Shown: one piece after another, positions 43,175 to 50,425 of the stretch
Layout of the letters: each line of letters starts with the position of its first letter
Position numbering within the stretch: position 1 is the stretch's first letter
Assembly (NCBI GenBank): GCA_028284445.1
Contig: JANQRS010000051.1
Location: 124,001 to 188,000 of the forward strand
Direction of reading: 5' to 3'
From: Calditrichia bacterium
Lineage (GTDB): Bacteria; Calditrichota; Calditrichia; RBG-13-44-9; J075
DNA: 64,000 bases
Position numbers and translations under genes: made by a program
The notes under the pieces: generated by a model
What the model saw: the letters and a program-made list of their open reading frames with translations, nothing else
Database searches by the model: none
Told to the model about the DNA's origin: nothing

Positions 43175-44860
43175 TCAAGCCCCTCCGTGGCAGGCACTAC
43201 ACTTGGTACTGAGTGGTTTGTAAACCGTAAATTTTATGTTATCGCGCTCCCTGGAAATGTGGCAATGCTTGCAGGATACCGTGCTATGTAATCCTTCCAG
43301 CTTGAATTTGGAATCGCGATCATGATTAAAATTGGTTTGGCTCCAGTCTTCGGAATTGTGGCAACGACTGCAGTCGGTCACCTTATCAAGATTGCCCTTT
43401 ACCCGCTGCATGGTCATGAACTGCCCCTGGTGAACATCGCGATGACAATCCTGGCATACCATAGACATATTGGCAAAATTGATCCGCGCCCGTTTGGTAC
43501 CGCTACCTGTAGGCTTGTGACATGAACTGCATTCCGCCCGCGAATGTTGCCCCTTCAAATCGAAGCCGGTCTGGGAATGATTGAAGGTGATCTTCTCCCA
43601 GCTATTGATATTATGGCAATACAGGCAGCCATCGGCCTTAAGGAACTTATTGACTTCGCCAAAGTGCGGATCGCCGTGACAATCCTGGCAGGTGGATGAT
43701 TTCATCACAAAACGATTTACCTGGATCATCCGCCCGCGGGCAGCGCTGCGACCGCTTTGAGGCGTGCCGGAATGGCAATCCACACAAGCAACTGCCAGGT
43801 GCGCCCCCTGCAACTTGAAATCTGTGGTCTGATGCTCTTTCAGGGTAAATTTTGACGGGGAATACCCATCCACCGTATGACATTCTTCACAGGCCCCGCG
43901 TGACGGCCGGCGCGCAAACTGCCGCTGGTGAAAATCGCTATGACAGTCCATACAACGCCGAAACGCCAGACCACGATACGGCTTTCCGGGCTTATGGCAA
44001 GATTCACACTGCACTTTCACATGCTTGCCGCGCAATGGATAGCGGGTTTTATCATGATCAAAATCTGCAATCGCCACGCTGTTCCAGCCGCTGGTATTGT
44101 GACAGCTGGCGCAGGTTTGCTCAAAACGCCCCTGGTGCGGATCTGTATGACAATCAGAACATTGACTAAAAGCAATTCGGTTCATCTTCAAATAGGTCGG
44201 ATCATCCGGCGCACGATTGTCGGTAATGGTTTTATGGCATTCCTGACACTGAACGGTTTTATGCCGGCCGGTCAACGGAAAGCGCGTCACCTGGTGATCA
44301 AATCCACGCACCGGTTTCCAGATATCCATTGAGTGACAGGTCTGGCATTTCTGCGAGAGCTGACCGCGATGCTCATCTGCATGGCAGGAGTTGCATTCCT
44401 GGCTCAGCCCGAGAAAGGTGCGATTCAAATCTTTACCAGCCTTGATCAGTGGCCCCTTATCTGGAATACTCTCGGCATTATGGCAATCCCGGCACTCCGT
44501 TTCCGCATGCGCGCCTTCCAGCTTATATCCCGCCAAACGATGGTCGAAATTCTCTTCGCCATCCTTCCAGCGAATCAATTCCACATTTCGCCCGTAATGT
44601 TCGCCGTGGCAGGTGCCGCACTCTTTGTGATCCGCACGGGCATGTAGCCCGCGCTTCTTATCAATGCGCTCCTTGAGCACCGAGTGACAGTCCAGACATT
44701 TGACCGGCGATGTTTGCGCAGCCACTGAGTGGCATTGCGTACAGTTCTTCAAACCTTCAAGCGCAGCGTGACTCTTGTGCAATTCCCCTGGTGATAACTG
44801 ACCATACACGGATGCCGCAAACATGAGGAGAAAGTAAACCCGTAATCCGATTTTCAACAA
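43175..44860 (-). CDS. Icosahaem (20-haem) c-type cytochrome
   Basis: A 561-residue exported cytochrome (signal MLKIGLRVYFLLMFAASVYG) with twenty CXXCH motifs and none of another spacing, one haem per about 27 residues. It is made of repeating modules: CxxCH ... W ... FDH..T.F.L.G.H..V.CxxCHK ... CxxCH.D.H.G.F...CxxCH, visible about four times. Each haem would need a second His, and the conserved H of the FDH, GKH and DPH segments supplies plausible axial ligands. It probably forms a long haem wire in the periplasm or outside the cell. The heptahaem gene starts immediately after its stop; the b-type membrane gene ends 13 bp before it. Confidence 0.95.
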   Translation of the reverse strand: MLKIGLRVYFLLMFAASVYGQLSPGELHKSHAALEGLKNCTQCHSVAAQTSPVKCLDCHSVLKERIDKKRGLHARADHKECGTCHGEHYGRNVELIRWKDGEENFDHRLAGYKLEGAHAETECRDCHNAESIPDKGPLIKAGKDLNRTFLGLSQECNSCHADEHRGQLSQKCQTCHSMDIWKPVRGFDHQVTRFPLTGRHKTVQCQECHKTITDNRAPDDPTYLKMNRIAFSQCSDCHTDPHQGRFEQTCASCHNTSGWNSVAIADFDHDKTRYPLRGKHVKVQCESCHKPGKPYRGLAFRRCMDCHSDFHQRQFARRPSRGACEECHTVDGYSPSKFTLKEHQTTDFKLQGAHLAVACVDCHSGTPQSGRSAARGRMIQVNRFVMKSSTCQDCHGDPHFGEVNKFLKADGCLYCHNINSWEKITFNHSQTGFDLKGQHSRAECSSCHKPTGSGTKRARINFANMSMVCQDCHRDVHQGQFMTMQRVKGNLDKVTDCSRCHNSEDWSQTNFNHDRDSKFKLEGLHSTVSCKHCHISRERDNIKFTVYKPLSTKCSACHGGA

Positions 44861-44873
44861 CGTCCGTGTCCTC

Positions 44874-45761
44874 TTATATGTATCCCAGATAGCTGGCTAC
44901 ACCGACGTGAATTAACACCAATAGATATAGCACAGCAGCGAACGATTTATGTAATACCAGCCAATAATGAAGCATCTGCCGGGTGCGATTCAGCGCAAGA
45001 ATCCGGTGTTTCAGACGAATCTCACGCCATGCAAACTGTACCACCCGCCGAATATGTGGCTCGGTGATCAACAATTCTTCCGCACATGCCGTTTTCAGTT
45101 GATATATGCGATAAGGAAAGAGCAAGTCGTTGAGCGCCATGCTAATTAATGATCGCACCATTCCGGCTTCTTTGTTTACCCGGTCGTTGATGAGATCATC
45201 AAGTTGCACCAGACGCCAGCGTTCCAAATCCAGCTTTCGTTGCAAAAGCGCATAATCACGCGCTTCAATTTCTTCGATTTCGTTAAAGTTAAGTTCTTCT
45301 CCCTGCGGTGTTCTTGGCACCAGCAAATAAAAATAACGGCCAAAGACCCCGGTGATCACCACCAGTATCATTGACCAAAATCCTATTGCAATTAAGTCAC
45401 TTGCCTTGAATGAAGCATGCAGCAACACCAGCAGCGGCCCCATTGTCCCCAGGAAAATATGAACATCCAGCCACTGCTGAATGGTTCCCCACTTGTTAAA
45501 TATCCGCGTTCGCTTGCGCAGGGAATAGAGTAAAACGGCAAAAAGCATAACAAAACCACAAATGCCCAGCCTAAGTCCCCATTCGCCGGCAGGCCGTAGT
45601 TCCAAATGCTGATCATGATAAACCCGCTCATCAGTGGGCGTCCAATAATAATCCAGACTGAGAACCAAATAGTATCCATACCCCACCAGTGCAAACAAGT
45701 ATAACCAGCGCAAAAAGATCTTGAAGCCGCGGGATTCTTTTTGTTCGACTGTTACTTCCAT
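44874..45761 (-). CDS. Cytochrome-b-like integral membrane protein
   Basis: A 295-residue protein with five to six membrane helices (about 16-36, 63-80, 98-118, 124-147, 268-290). Two helices carry His pairs 14 residues apart: His101/His115 (DVHIFLGTMGPLLVLLHASF) and His271/His285 (LHKSFAAVLYLLVLIHVG). HX13H pairs are the usual bis-His ligands of b haems, as in cytochrome b561 and ferric-reductase-like proteins. A charged cytoplasmic helical region lies between (about 155-260). It would be the quinol-oxidising membrane entry point feeding the 20-haem cytochrome. It starts 15 bp after a lipoprotein gene. Confidence 0.75.
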   Translation of the reverse strand: MEVTVEQKESRGFKIFLRWLYLFALVGYGYYLVLSLDYYWTPTDERVYHDQHLELRPAGEWGLRLGICGFVMLFAVLLYSLRKRTRIFNKWGTIQQWLDVHIFLGTMGPLLVLLHASFKASDLIAIGFWSMILVVITGVFGRYFYLLVPRTPQGEELNFNEIEEIEARDYALLQRKLDLERWRLVQLDDLINDRVNKEAGMVRSLISMALNDLLFPYRIYQLKTACAEELLITEPHIRRVVQFAWREIRLKHRILALNRTRQMLHYWLVLHKSFAAVLYLLVLIHVGVASYLGYI

Positions 45762-45776
45762 GAATGAAAAAATCTC

Positions 45777-46199
45777 CTATTCCGGTATAAAATCCTGCCA
45801 GCTTATGGTTGAACTGCCCTGCTGGATCTGGGTTAAAACAACCTGATACATCGCACCTGCTTCAAGCGTTATTTCCTGACTATCTGCTAGAAAGAATCCG
45901 GTGCCGGGCGGAATGACGCCGTGGGTGACCGGTGCGCCAATGCGGTTTTCGGATGTGTCCAGGGCCTTGAGGCTCCAAACCCGGATTAAGCGATTGGGTC
46001 CGTCAATGCGATTTACATCAAGCTGCGATACGTTACCGAACTCCCAGGAATAGACCGGTTGTTGCGGATTGCTATTATCGATATCGATCGGGATAGTGCC
46101 GCCGTCGGTTAGTCCGGCGCCGTTCGGTCCTTCACAGTTCGTCAGCAAGACGAGTGCAAAAAGTATCAGTAGCGACATGACAACTGGTAAGCGCTTCAT
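45777..46199 (-). CDS. Small lipoprotein of the cytochrome locus
   Basis: A 140-residue protein with lipoprotein signal MKRLPVVMSLLILFALVLLTNC (lipidated Cys22). The mature part is short, beta-rich and without Cys or haem motifs (YSWEFGNVSQLDVNRIDG; GFFLADSQEITLEAGAMYQVVL). GGGAG lies 9 nt upstream. The position directly before the cytochrome b gene suggests a scaffold or accessory role. No family is recognised. Confidence 0.62.
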   Translation of the reverse strand: MKRLPVVMSLLILFALVLLTNCEGPNGAGLTDGGTIPIDIDNSNPQQPVYSWEFGNVSQLDVNRIDGPNRLIRVWSLKALDTSENRIGAPVTHGVIPPGTGFFLADSQEITLEAGAMYQVVLTQIQQGSSTISWQDFIPE

Positions 46200-46229
46200 T
46201 TGAAATTATCTCCCTGATATGCAGGTATA

Positions 46230-46252
46230 GGGACGCGGTCGGACCGCGTCCC
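46230..46252. repeat. Perfect 11-bp inverted repeat
   Basis: GGGACGCGGTC and GACCGCGTCCC surround a single G. It lies 29 bp downstream of the 46282-46863 lipoprotein gene and 30 bp upstream of the next ATG. No T-run follows on either strand, so it is a stem of unknown role. Confidence 0.85.
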
Positions 46253-46281
46253 TTTACCCGATGGTTGTTATGGGGGTTTTC

Positions 46282-46863
46282 TTAGTTACTTAAAAGGCCG
46301 CCACTCCCGGGAACACTGGTAGTGCCCGGCTTACCGTCAAAGCGATCGGTCTTGTTGTTTGTACGAACCCAAACGATCGTTTCTGTCGCTTGCTCGTTAA
46401 CCTGATCACCGTCAAAATCGAAACCAACGACATTGATGTTAACGGTTGAGAGGGTGCCTTCAGCTTCATCGAAAGTAAACTGCAGGGTTGCCAGCAGACT
46501 GGCATCCAGGCGAGTCAGGGTCAGTTCATCGCCAGCTACGCTTGCGGTACCGTCCTGGATATTGAAGTTCTGCCCGTCAGATGTAACTGAAAGCTGAAAG
46601 GAACTGTCATTTTCGATTTCCAACGATGCAGCGAAATCCGGCAACACGTCGAACAGGTTAACCTGCTGATTTGCGTCAGCAACGTTTACATACTCGGCGC
46701 GGATGGCTTCCCACTCATCGATCAGAATATCAGCCGGATTTTCTACTACGACGTCTTCCGGATCTTCCAATGCATCTTCAGCAGAGCGGTTACAGCCGAC
46801 AAAGATTGCGCCCAACATAAGCATCAGCACAAACATGACTCGGATATTGTTAGTTGTTTTCAT
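46282..46863 (-). CDS. Acidic lipoprotein of unknown function
   Basis: A 193-residue protein with a lipoprotein signal (MFVLMLMLGAIFVGC, lipidated Cys24). The mature region is strongly acidic at the N-terminus (AEDALEDPEDVVVENPAD) and then looks like a beta-barrel or sandwich of the lipocalin-like kind (ADILIDEWEAIRAEY ... FQLSVTSDGQNFNIQDGTASVAGDELTLTR). AAGGAG is 8 nt before the ATG. It belongs to the upstream part of the cytochrome locus. No family assignment is possible by eye. Confidence 0.62.
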   Translation of the reverse strand: MKTTNNIRVMFVLMLMLGAIFVGCNRSAEDALEDPEDVVVENPADILIDEWEAIRAEYVNVADANQQVNLFDVLPDFAASLEIENDSSFQLSVTSDGQNFNIQDGTASVAGDELTLTRLDASLLATLQFTFDEAEGTLSTVNINVVGFDFDGDQVNEQATETIVWVRTNNKTDRFDGKPGTTSVPGSGGLLSN

Positions 46864-46949
46864 GATAGATCACTCCTTGTGATTGTTTTGAACGTGGTAC
46901 TGCTTAGGTCCTATTGGTTTGGTTAAATTATTTGGGGTCTCTACTTCAT

Positions 46950-47540
46950 TTAGAAGTAGAGATTGAGCCCCAGGGTAATAATAAGGTTATTGGTCACCAC
47001 GGCTTCCTGGCTTCCATTTTGTTTGGACTTAATTGGTTCATTCATGATGTGATTACGAATATCATAGCGCAGGCCGAGACGGCTCAGGCGCTTGGTGAAC
47101 ACTGCCATTGGCACCTGCTTGCCGAAGCCAAGCACATAGGCAAACTGCACAAAGTCGATCTGGTCTACACCGGCAACACCGGCAATGATGAATGGAAAGC
47201 CGCGCAGCGGTACTGCATCGTATCCCAGCAGGAATTCATATGTAAAGAACTGCTCTTTTTCCAGATCGCCGCTGACGCCCATCAGGCTTTGGTCTTCACG
47301 GATGTCCAGGTTGCTAACGCCACCGGATACTTCCATGAAGTAGCGCCAGTTTCCAAAGAAGCGGGTATAGCGGACTTCCATGAAGTATCCGGCATCGAAA
47401 CCACCCGGCGAATAGATGCCATTGTTAAAGTTTAGACTGTTTTTGTGAAAGTTACCGGCTTCTGCGGTACTCGGGAGCATCGCAGCGAAGAGGAACAAAC
47501 AGCCTGCAATTGAAATCAAATTGCGAATTGCGTTGTCCAT
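46950..47540 (-). CDS. Small outer-membrane beta-barrel protein
   Basis: A 196-residue exported protein (signal MDNAIRNLISIAGCLFLFAAMLPSTAEAG). Features are short beta-strands with aromatic ends (GYFMEVRYTRFFGNWRYFMEV; FFTYEFLLGYDAVPL; VTNNLIITLGLNLYF) and a terminal Phe, consistent with an eight-stranded outer-membrane barrel. The frame runs to 47693, but the ATG at 47540 with GGGAGG 6 nt upstream precedes a good signal peptide, so it is the start. First gene of the cytochrome locus; its upstream region is repeat-rich. Confidence 0.72.
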   Translation of the reverse strand: MDNAIRNLISIAGCLFLFAAMLPSTAEAGNFHKNSLNFNNGIYSPGGFDAGYFMEVRYTRFFGNWRYFMEVSGGVSNLDIREDQSLMGVSGDLEKEQFFTYEFLLGYDAVPLRGFPFIIAGVAGVDQIDFVQFAYVLGFGKQVPMAVFTKRLSRLGLRYDIRNHIMNEPIKSKQNGSQEAVVTNNLIITLGLNLYF

Positions 47541-47773
47541 GTTTTCCTCCCTTAAAGGGTTTTGGATGAAAGTGAACATTTTCAGTTTTGGCTGCCCCGG
47601 ATCCCCATCCTGGAAATTCGCCGGTTCACCATTTCGTTTAGTTAGTGACAGACCGTTTTCTCTTGGTCTCACGATTAAGATAGAATTTGCCAAAAGGTTT
47701 TTCTATAGCGTGGAATGCCTTCGTTATGTAGCAGTATGCGGGGACTTTTATCACATTTTAAACGACAAAAAGA

Positions 47774-47805
47774 CATTGAAGGATTGAAGCATTGAAGCAT
47801 TGAAG
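47774..47805 (+). repeat. Short ATTGAAGC/G octamer array
   Basis: Four consecutive units: ATTGAAGG, ATTGAAGC, ATTGAAGC, ATTGAAGG. It lies 15 bp before element C3, in the same relative order and orientation as at 30833-31095. Confidence 0.9.
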
Positions 47806-47820
47806 GAAATGACAAATGTC

Positions 47821-47912
47821 GAATGACAAATGACCAATATTTTCTTTTCACCTCAAGAATCCCGCTTGCGGGATGATGTAGGACAGCCCCGGGTTTGTTT
47901 TTCTATGCGGGG
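47821..47912 (+). repeat. Two-hairpin repeat element, copy C3
   Basis: It begins GAATGACAAATGAC, continues AATATTTTCTTTTCAC and has the CCCGC/GCGGG stem (47870-47881) and the CCCCGGG ... GCGGGG stem (47886-47912; right arm changed to ATGCGGGG). It agrees with C1 over about 90 bp, including the AATGACAAATGAC lead. Confidence 0.9.
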
Positions 47913-48081
47913 GGATGCGGCAGGAAATGACAAATGTCTAATGCGGGGTTCAAACGGCGGAGTCGTTGCATAGCACAGGCAGATGTTCGCTTCCGGCGAA
48001 CTTGTGCGGCACTTGTGCAGCACAATGACGTTGGCCGTTCGCCGTTCGCAGTGTATAAAAAACGAAAAACATTTCAACGTT

Positions 48082-49593
48082 TCAACGCTTCAACGTTTTC
48101 CGCTTCAACAAGTCATCCACTCTCGAAACAATAACAATGGTCACCAATCCGCAAACCATCGCAAGGGTTCGGAAGGGAAATAGAATCACGCCGGCTTCAT
48201 CGACCATTGGGTATGGAATCAGGGCAGGTATGCCAAGGGTTGCCTCTCCCCCGCCGAAGCGCAAAATAAATGATACCGCCAGTCCGGCCATTGCACCGAA
48301 TCGATTCGCTTTTGGATCAAACAGCGCTGTTACCAGCTGAGGAAAGAGAATGCAGTACACAAAGTCGCTGCAGAGGAACCAGAGCGCATAGACGCTTTTT
48401 ACCTGCAGGGCCAATAAGATTGCTAAAACACCGACCACCCAGATGAAGCGTTTTTGCACGGCAGCCAACTCCTGGCTGTTGATATCCGGCTTGAGCAGCG
48501 GCCGGTAGACATTCCAGGCACCCATCGATGCAGAAGACAGCACAGATGAATCTACTGAGGACATCACGGCAGCAGCAATCGCTCCAAGGGCAAGGGCAGC
48601 AATCCAGGGGTCAGTCAAATAGCGAATCACGTACGGCAAAATCAGCGCGGGATCTTCCGAGGGGCTGACACCAAAACTCTCCCAATTGACAACATCACCA
48701 ATCACGCCGATCATTACCGCTGGTACCGCAGCAAATAAACAAACAATGCCGGCAAAAATGGAAAGCCACATAGCCGTGTTTTCGTTACGCGCCGCTAATA
48801 CCCGTTGAAAATAGACCTGCCAGGGAATCCCGCCAAACATCAATAAGAGCGCATAATCCCACCACTGCCAATAATAGTTTCCCCAGTCCGGGTGTTCCCA
48901 GCCGCGCCATGGCGGGAAAAGCGAGGAGAGCGTTCCTTTCTTCTCACCATAGGCCTGCCAGGCTGTCGAAAAGCTACCGCTGTGCTCAAGGGCAAAGGGA
49001 ATTGCCAACCAGAGGCCAATAAGTAAGAACAATAATTGCACAACATCGGTAACGGCCACAGACCAGAGGCCGCCGGCAGCTGTATACGCCAGTGCAATAA
49101 TCCCGGATATGATAATCGCAGCCGTAAAATTGATGCCCAAAACCGTGCCAAAGGTCGTCCCAAGCGCCGTCAAAATCGCAGCCGTCCAAAAGATCTCACC
49201 AGATAAGGCTGGAATAAACAGGACTGCCGCCATCTTCTTGCCATATCGCTCAGCGAGCGGATCAAGCATCGTCGTGTATTGGTGGCGGCGCATCTTACGC
49301 GCAAAAAACAGACCGCCGATGATCAAGCTCATCGCATAGCCCCATGGCGCCTGTGCCCAGGCAATGCCACTGCTATAGGTATATTCGGCAGTACCGTTGA
49401 GGTAACCACCGCCGATCCAGGTGGTGCTCATGGTAAATATTGCCAGCCACAGCGGCAGTGAGCGACCGGCGAGCATGACTTCATCAGTTGAATTGAGGGA
49501 GCGTTTCCTGGCCGCAACCCGGCCAAGAAAGTAGAAGAGAGCATAGAAAAATATCAAGGCCAGTATCCCCGGCCAGAAGAAATCTGTATTCAT
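48082..49593 (-). CDS. Sodium:solute symporter, high-affinity choline transporter-like
   Basis: A 503-residue SSS-family transporter with about 13 helices. Segments GGGYLNGTAEYTYSSGIAW, WAQAPWGYAMSLIIGGLFFA, YTTMLDPLAERYGKKM, LSGEIFWTAAILTALG and GGLWSVAVTDVVQLLFLLI resemble the animal choline transporter CHT1 (SLC5A7) more than proline or glucose symporters. It should import choline or a related quaternary amine with Na+. The frame opens at 49662, but the ATG at 49593 (MNTDFFWPG) matches the family start; Shine-Dalgarno is poor. It follows the RND/channel operon on the same strand after palindrome A4. Confidence 0.88.
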   Translation of the reverse strand: MNTDFFWPGILALIFFYALFYFLGRVAARKRSLNSTDEVMLAGRSLPLWLAIFTMSTTWIGGGYLNGTAEYTYSSGIAWAQAPWGYAMSLIIGGLFFARKMRRHQYTTMLDPLAERYGKKMAAVLFIPALSGEIFWTAAILTALGTTFGTVLGINFTAAIIISGIIALAYTAAGGLWSVAVTDVVQLLFLLIGLWLAIPFALEHSGSFSTAWQAYGEKKGTLSSLFPPWRGWEHPDWGNYYWQWWDYALLLMFGGIPWQVYFQRVLAARNENTAMWLSIFAGIVCLFAAVPAVMIGVIGDVVNWESFGVSPSEDPALILPYVIRYLTDPWIAALALGAIAAAVMSSVDSSVLSSASMGAWNVYRPLLKPDINSQELAAVQKRFIWVVGVLAILLALQVKSVYALWFLCSDFVYCILFPQLVTALFDPKANRFGAMAGLAVSFILRFGGGEATLGIPALIPYPMVDEAGVILFPFRTLAMVCGLVTIVIVSRVDDLLKRKTLKR

Positions 49594-49674
49594 GTATTCA
49601 ATTAAGAGAAGATTGCGATGAAATAAAAATCGGATGTTGCAGGAGTACCAGATGATAAACAAATATATGGCAAA

Positions 49675-49716
49675 ATCCCCCCTGTATCTCCCCCCGGAGG
49701 GAGATACAGGGGGGAT
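49675..49716. repeat. Palindromic repeat family A, copy A4
   Basis: A 42-bp palindrome with ATCCCCCCTGTATCTC arm and its complement. It lies 9 bp after the K+ channel stop and upstream of the symporter ATG. CTGTATC/GATACAG replaces CTATATG/CATATAG of copy A1, a compensated change. Confidence 0.85.
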
Positions 49717-49725
49717 AAACCCATG

Positions 49726-50421
49726 CTAATCCAGATTTGGTCCCCCACCATTACCATCCCCCTGGTGCTGCACATACTTTCCAACAATGACGGCCGTGAT
49801 AATAACCAGATAAAACTGGCCCATCAGCCCGGTAAGGATGGCCACTTTTTGCGCTATTGGGGTTACCGGAATGATCTCGCCATAGCCAATGGTGAGTAAA
49901 GTGATGTAAGCATAGTAAAGCGTTGCGTCTGCGCGCATGCGTAAATCATCGCTTTGCAATAGCTCTCCGGAAAAAGATCCCGGATGATGCAACTCAACGG
50001 CCATTAGCATTAAGAAGGCAATAATACCCAAGGCGACATAGCCGCTCATCACGCCGATAATGACTGTGCGATCAACATATTCAGCACGCCAGACTTGCTT
50101 AATAATTGCAAAAGTAACCGGTAAATAAAAAGCCATGTAAATGGCGATCCGCACTGCTGCATTACCATCAGTCGCCTGGGTACGTTGAAAAAACGTCCAG
50201 CCAAACATCGATATGGCCATCACCAGGAGACCGATAAGATAGACCATGAGGTGCTGTTGGCGGATAACCAGGAAGATGCCTGCCGCCATGCTCAACTTAA
50301 GCAACACCGGCAATACCGTATGCTCAAAAATATCAGCTGGCACCAATAAGCTGCCGAAGAGAATTGCCAGTTGAATAGCAAAGAATGTGTCAAATCTATA
50401 CTTGTACAGTAGATTGAACAT
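49726..50421 (-). CDS. Two-pore-domain-like potassium channel protein
   Basis: A 231-residue membrane protein with six or seven hydrophobic segments. The C-terminal part (about 125-222) is a 2TM-type pore: helix, pore loop with the selectivity filter TIGYG at 177-181 (LLTIGYGEIIPVTP), then a second helix. The N-terminal four helices lack the charged S4 pattern, so voltage gating is unlikely. It starts 4 bp after the RND gene, so they share a transcript. It may balance K+ during efflux or osmotic stress (inference). Confidence 0.87.
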   Translation of the reverse strand: MFNLLYKYRFDTFFAIQLAILFGSLLVPADIFEHTVLPVLLKLSMAAGIFLVIRQQHLMVYLIGLLVMAISMFGWTFFQRTQATDGNAAVRIAIYMAFYLPVTFAIIKQVWRAEYVDRTVIIGVMSGYVALGIIAFLMLMAVELHHPGSFSGELLQSDDLRMRADATLYYAYITLLTIGYGEIIPVTPIAQKVAILTGLMGQFYLVIITAVIVGKYVQHQGDGNGGGPNLD

Positions 50422-50425
50422 TGCG

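Larger units (their letters stand above)
47541..48081. other. 541-bp gene-free, repeat-rich stretch
   Basis: It contains the leader of the small barrel gene, an ATTGAAGC array, two-hairpin element C3 and, to the right, about 100 bp resembling a diverged copy of 42360-42430, then TTTCAACG-type octamers (about 48070-48105) reaching into the 3' end of the symporter gene. No coding frame is convincing. Confidence 0.6.

Noticed and set aside
46230..46252. Terminator after the acidic lipoprotein gene
   Set aside because: A perfect stem but without a T-run and with a one-base loop.
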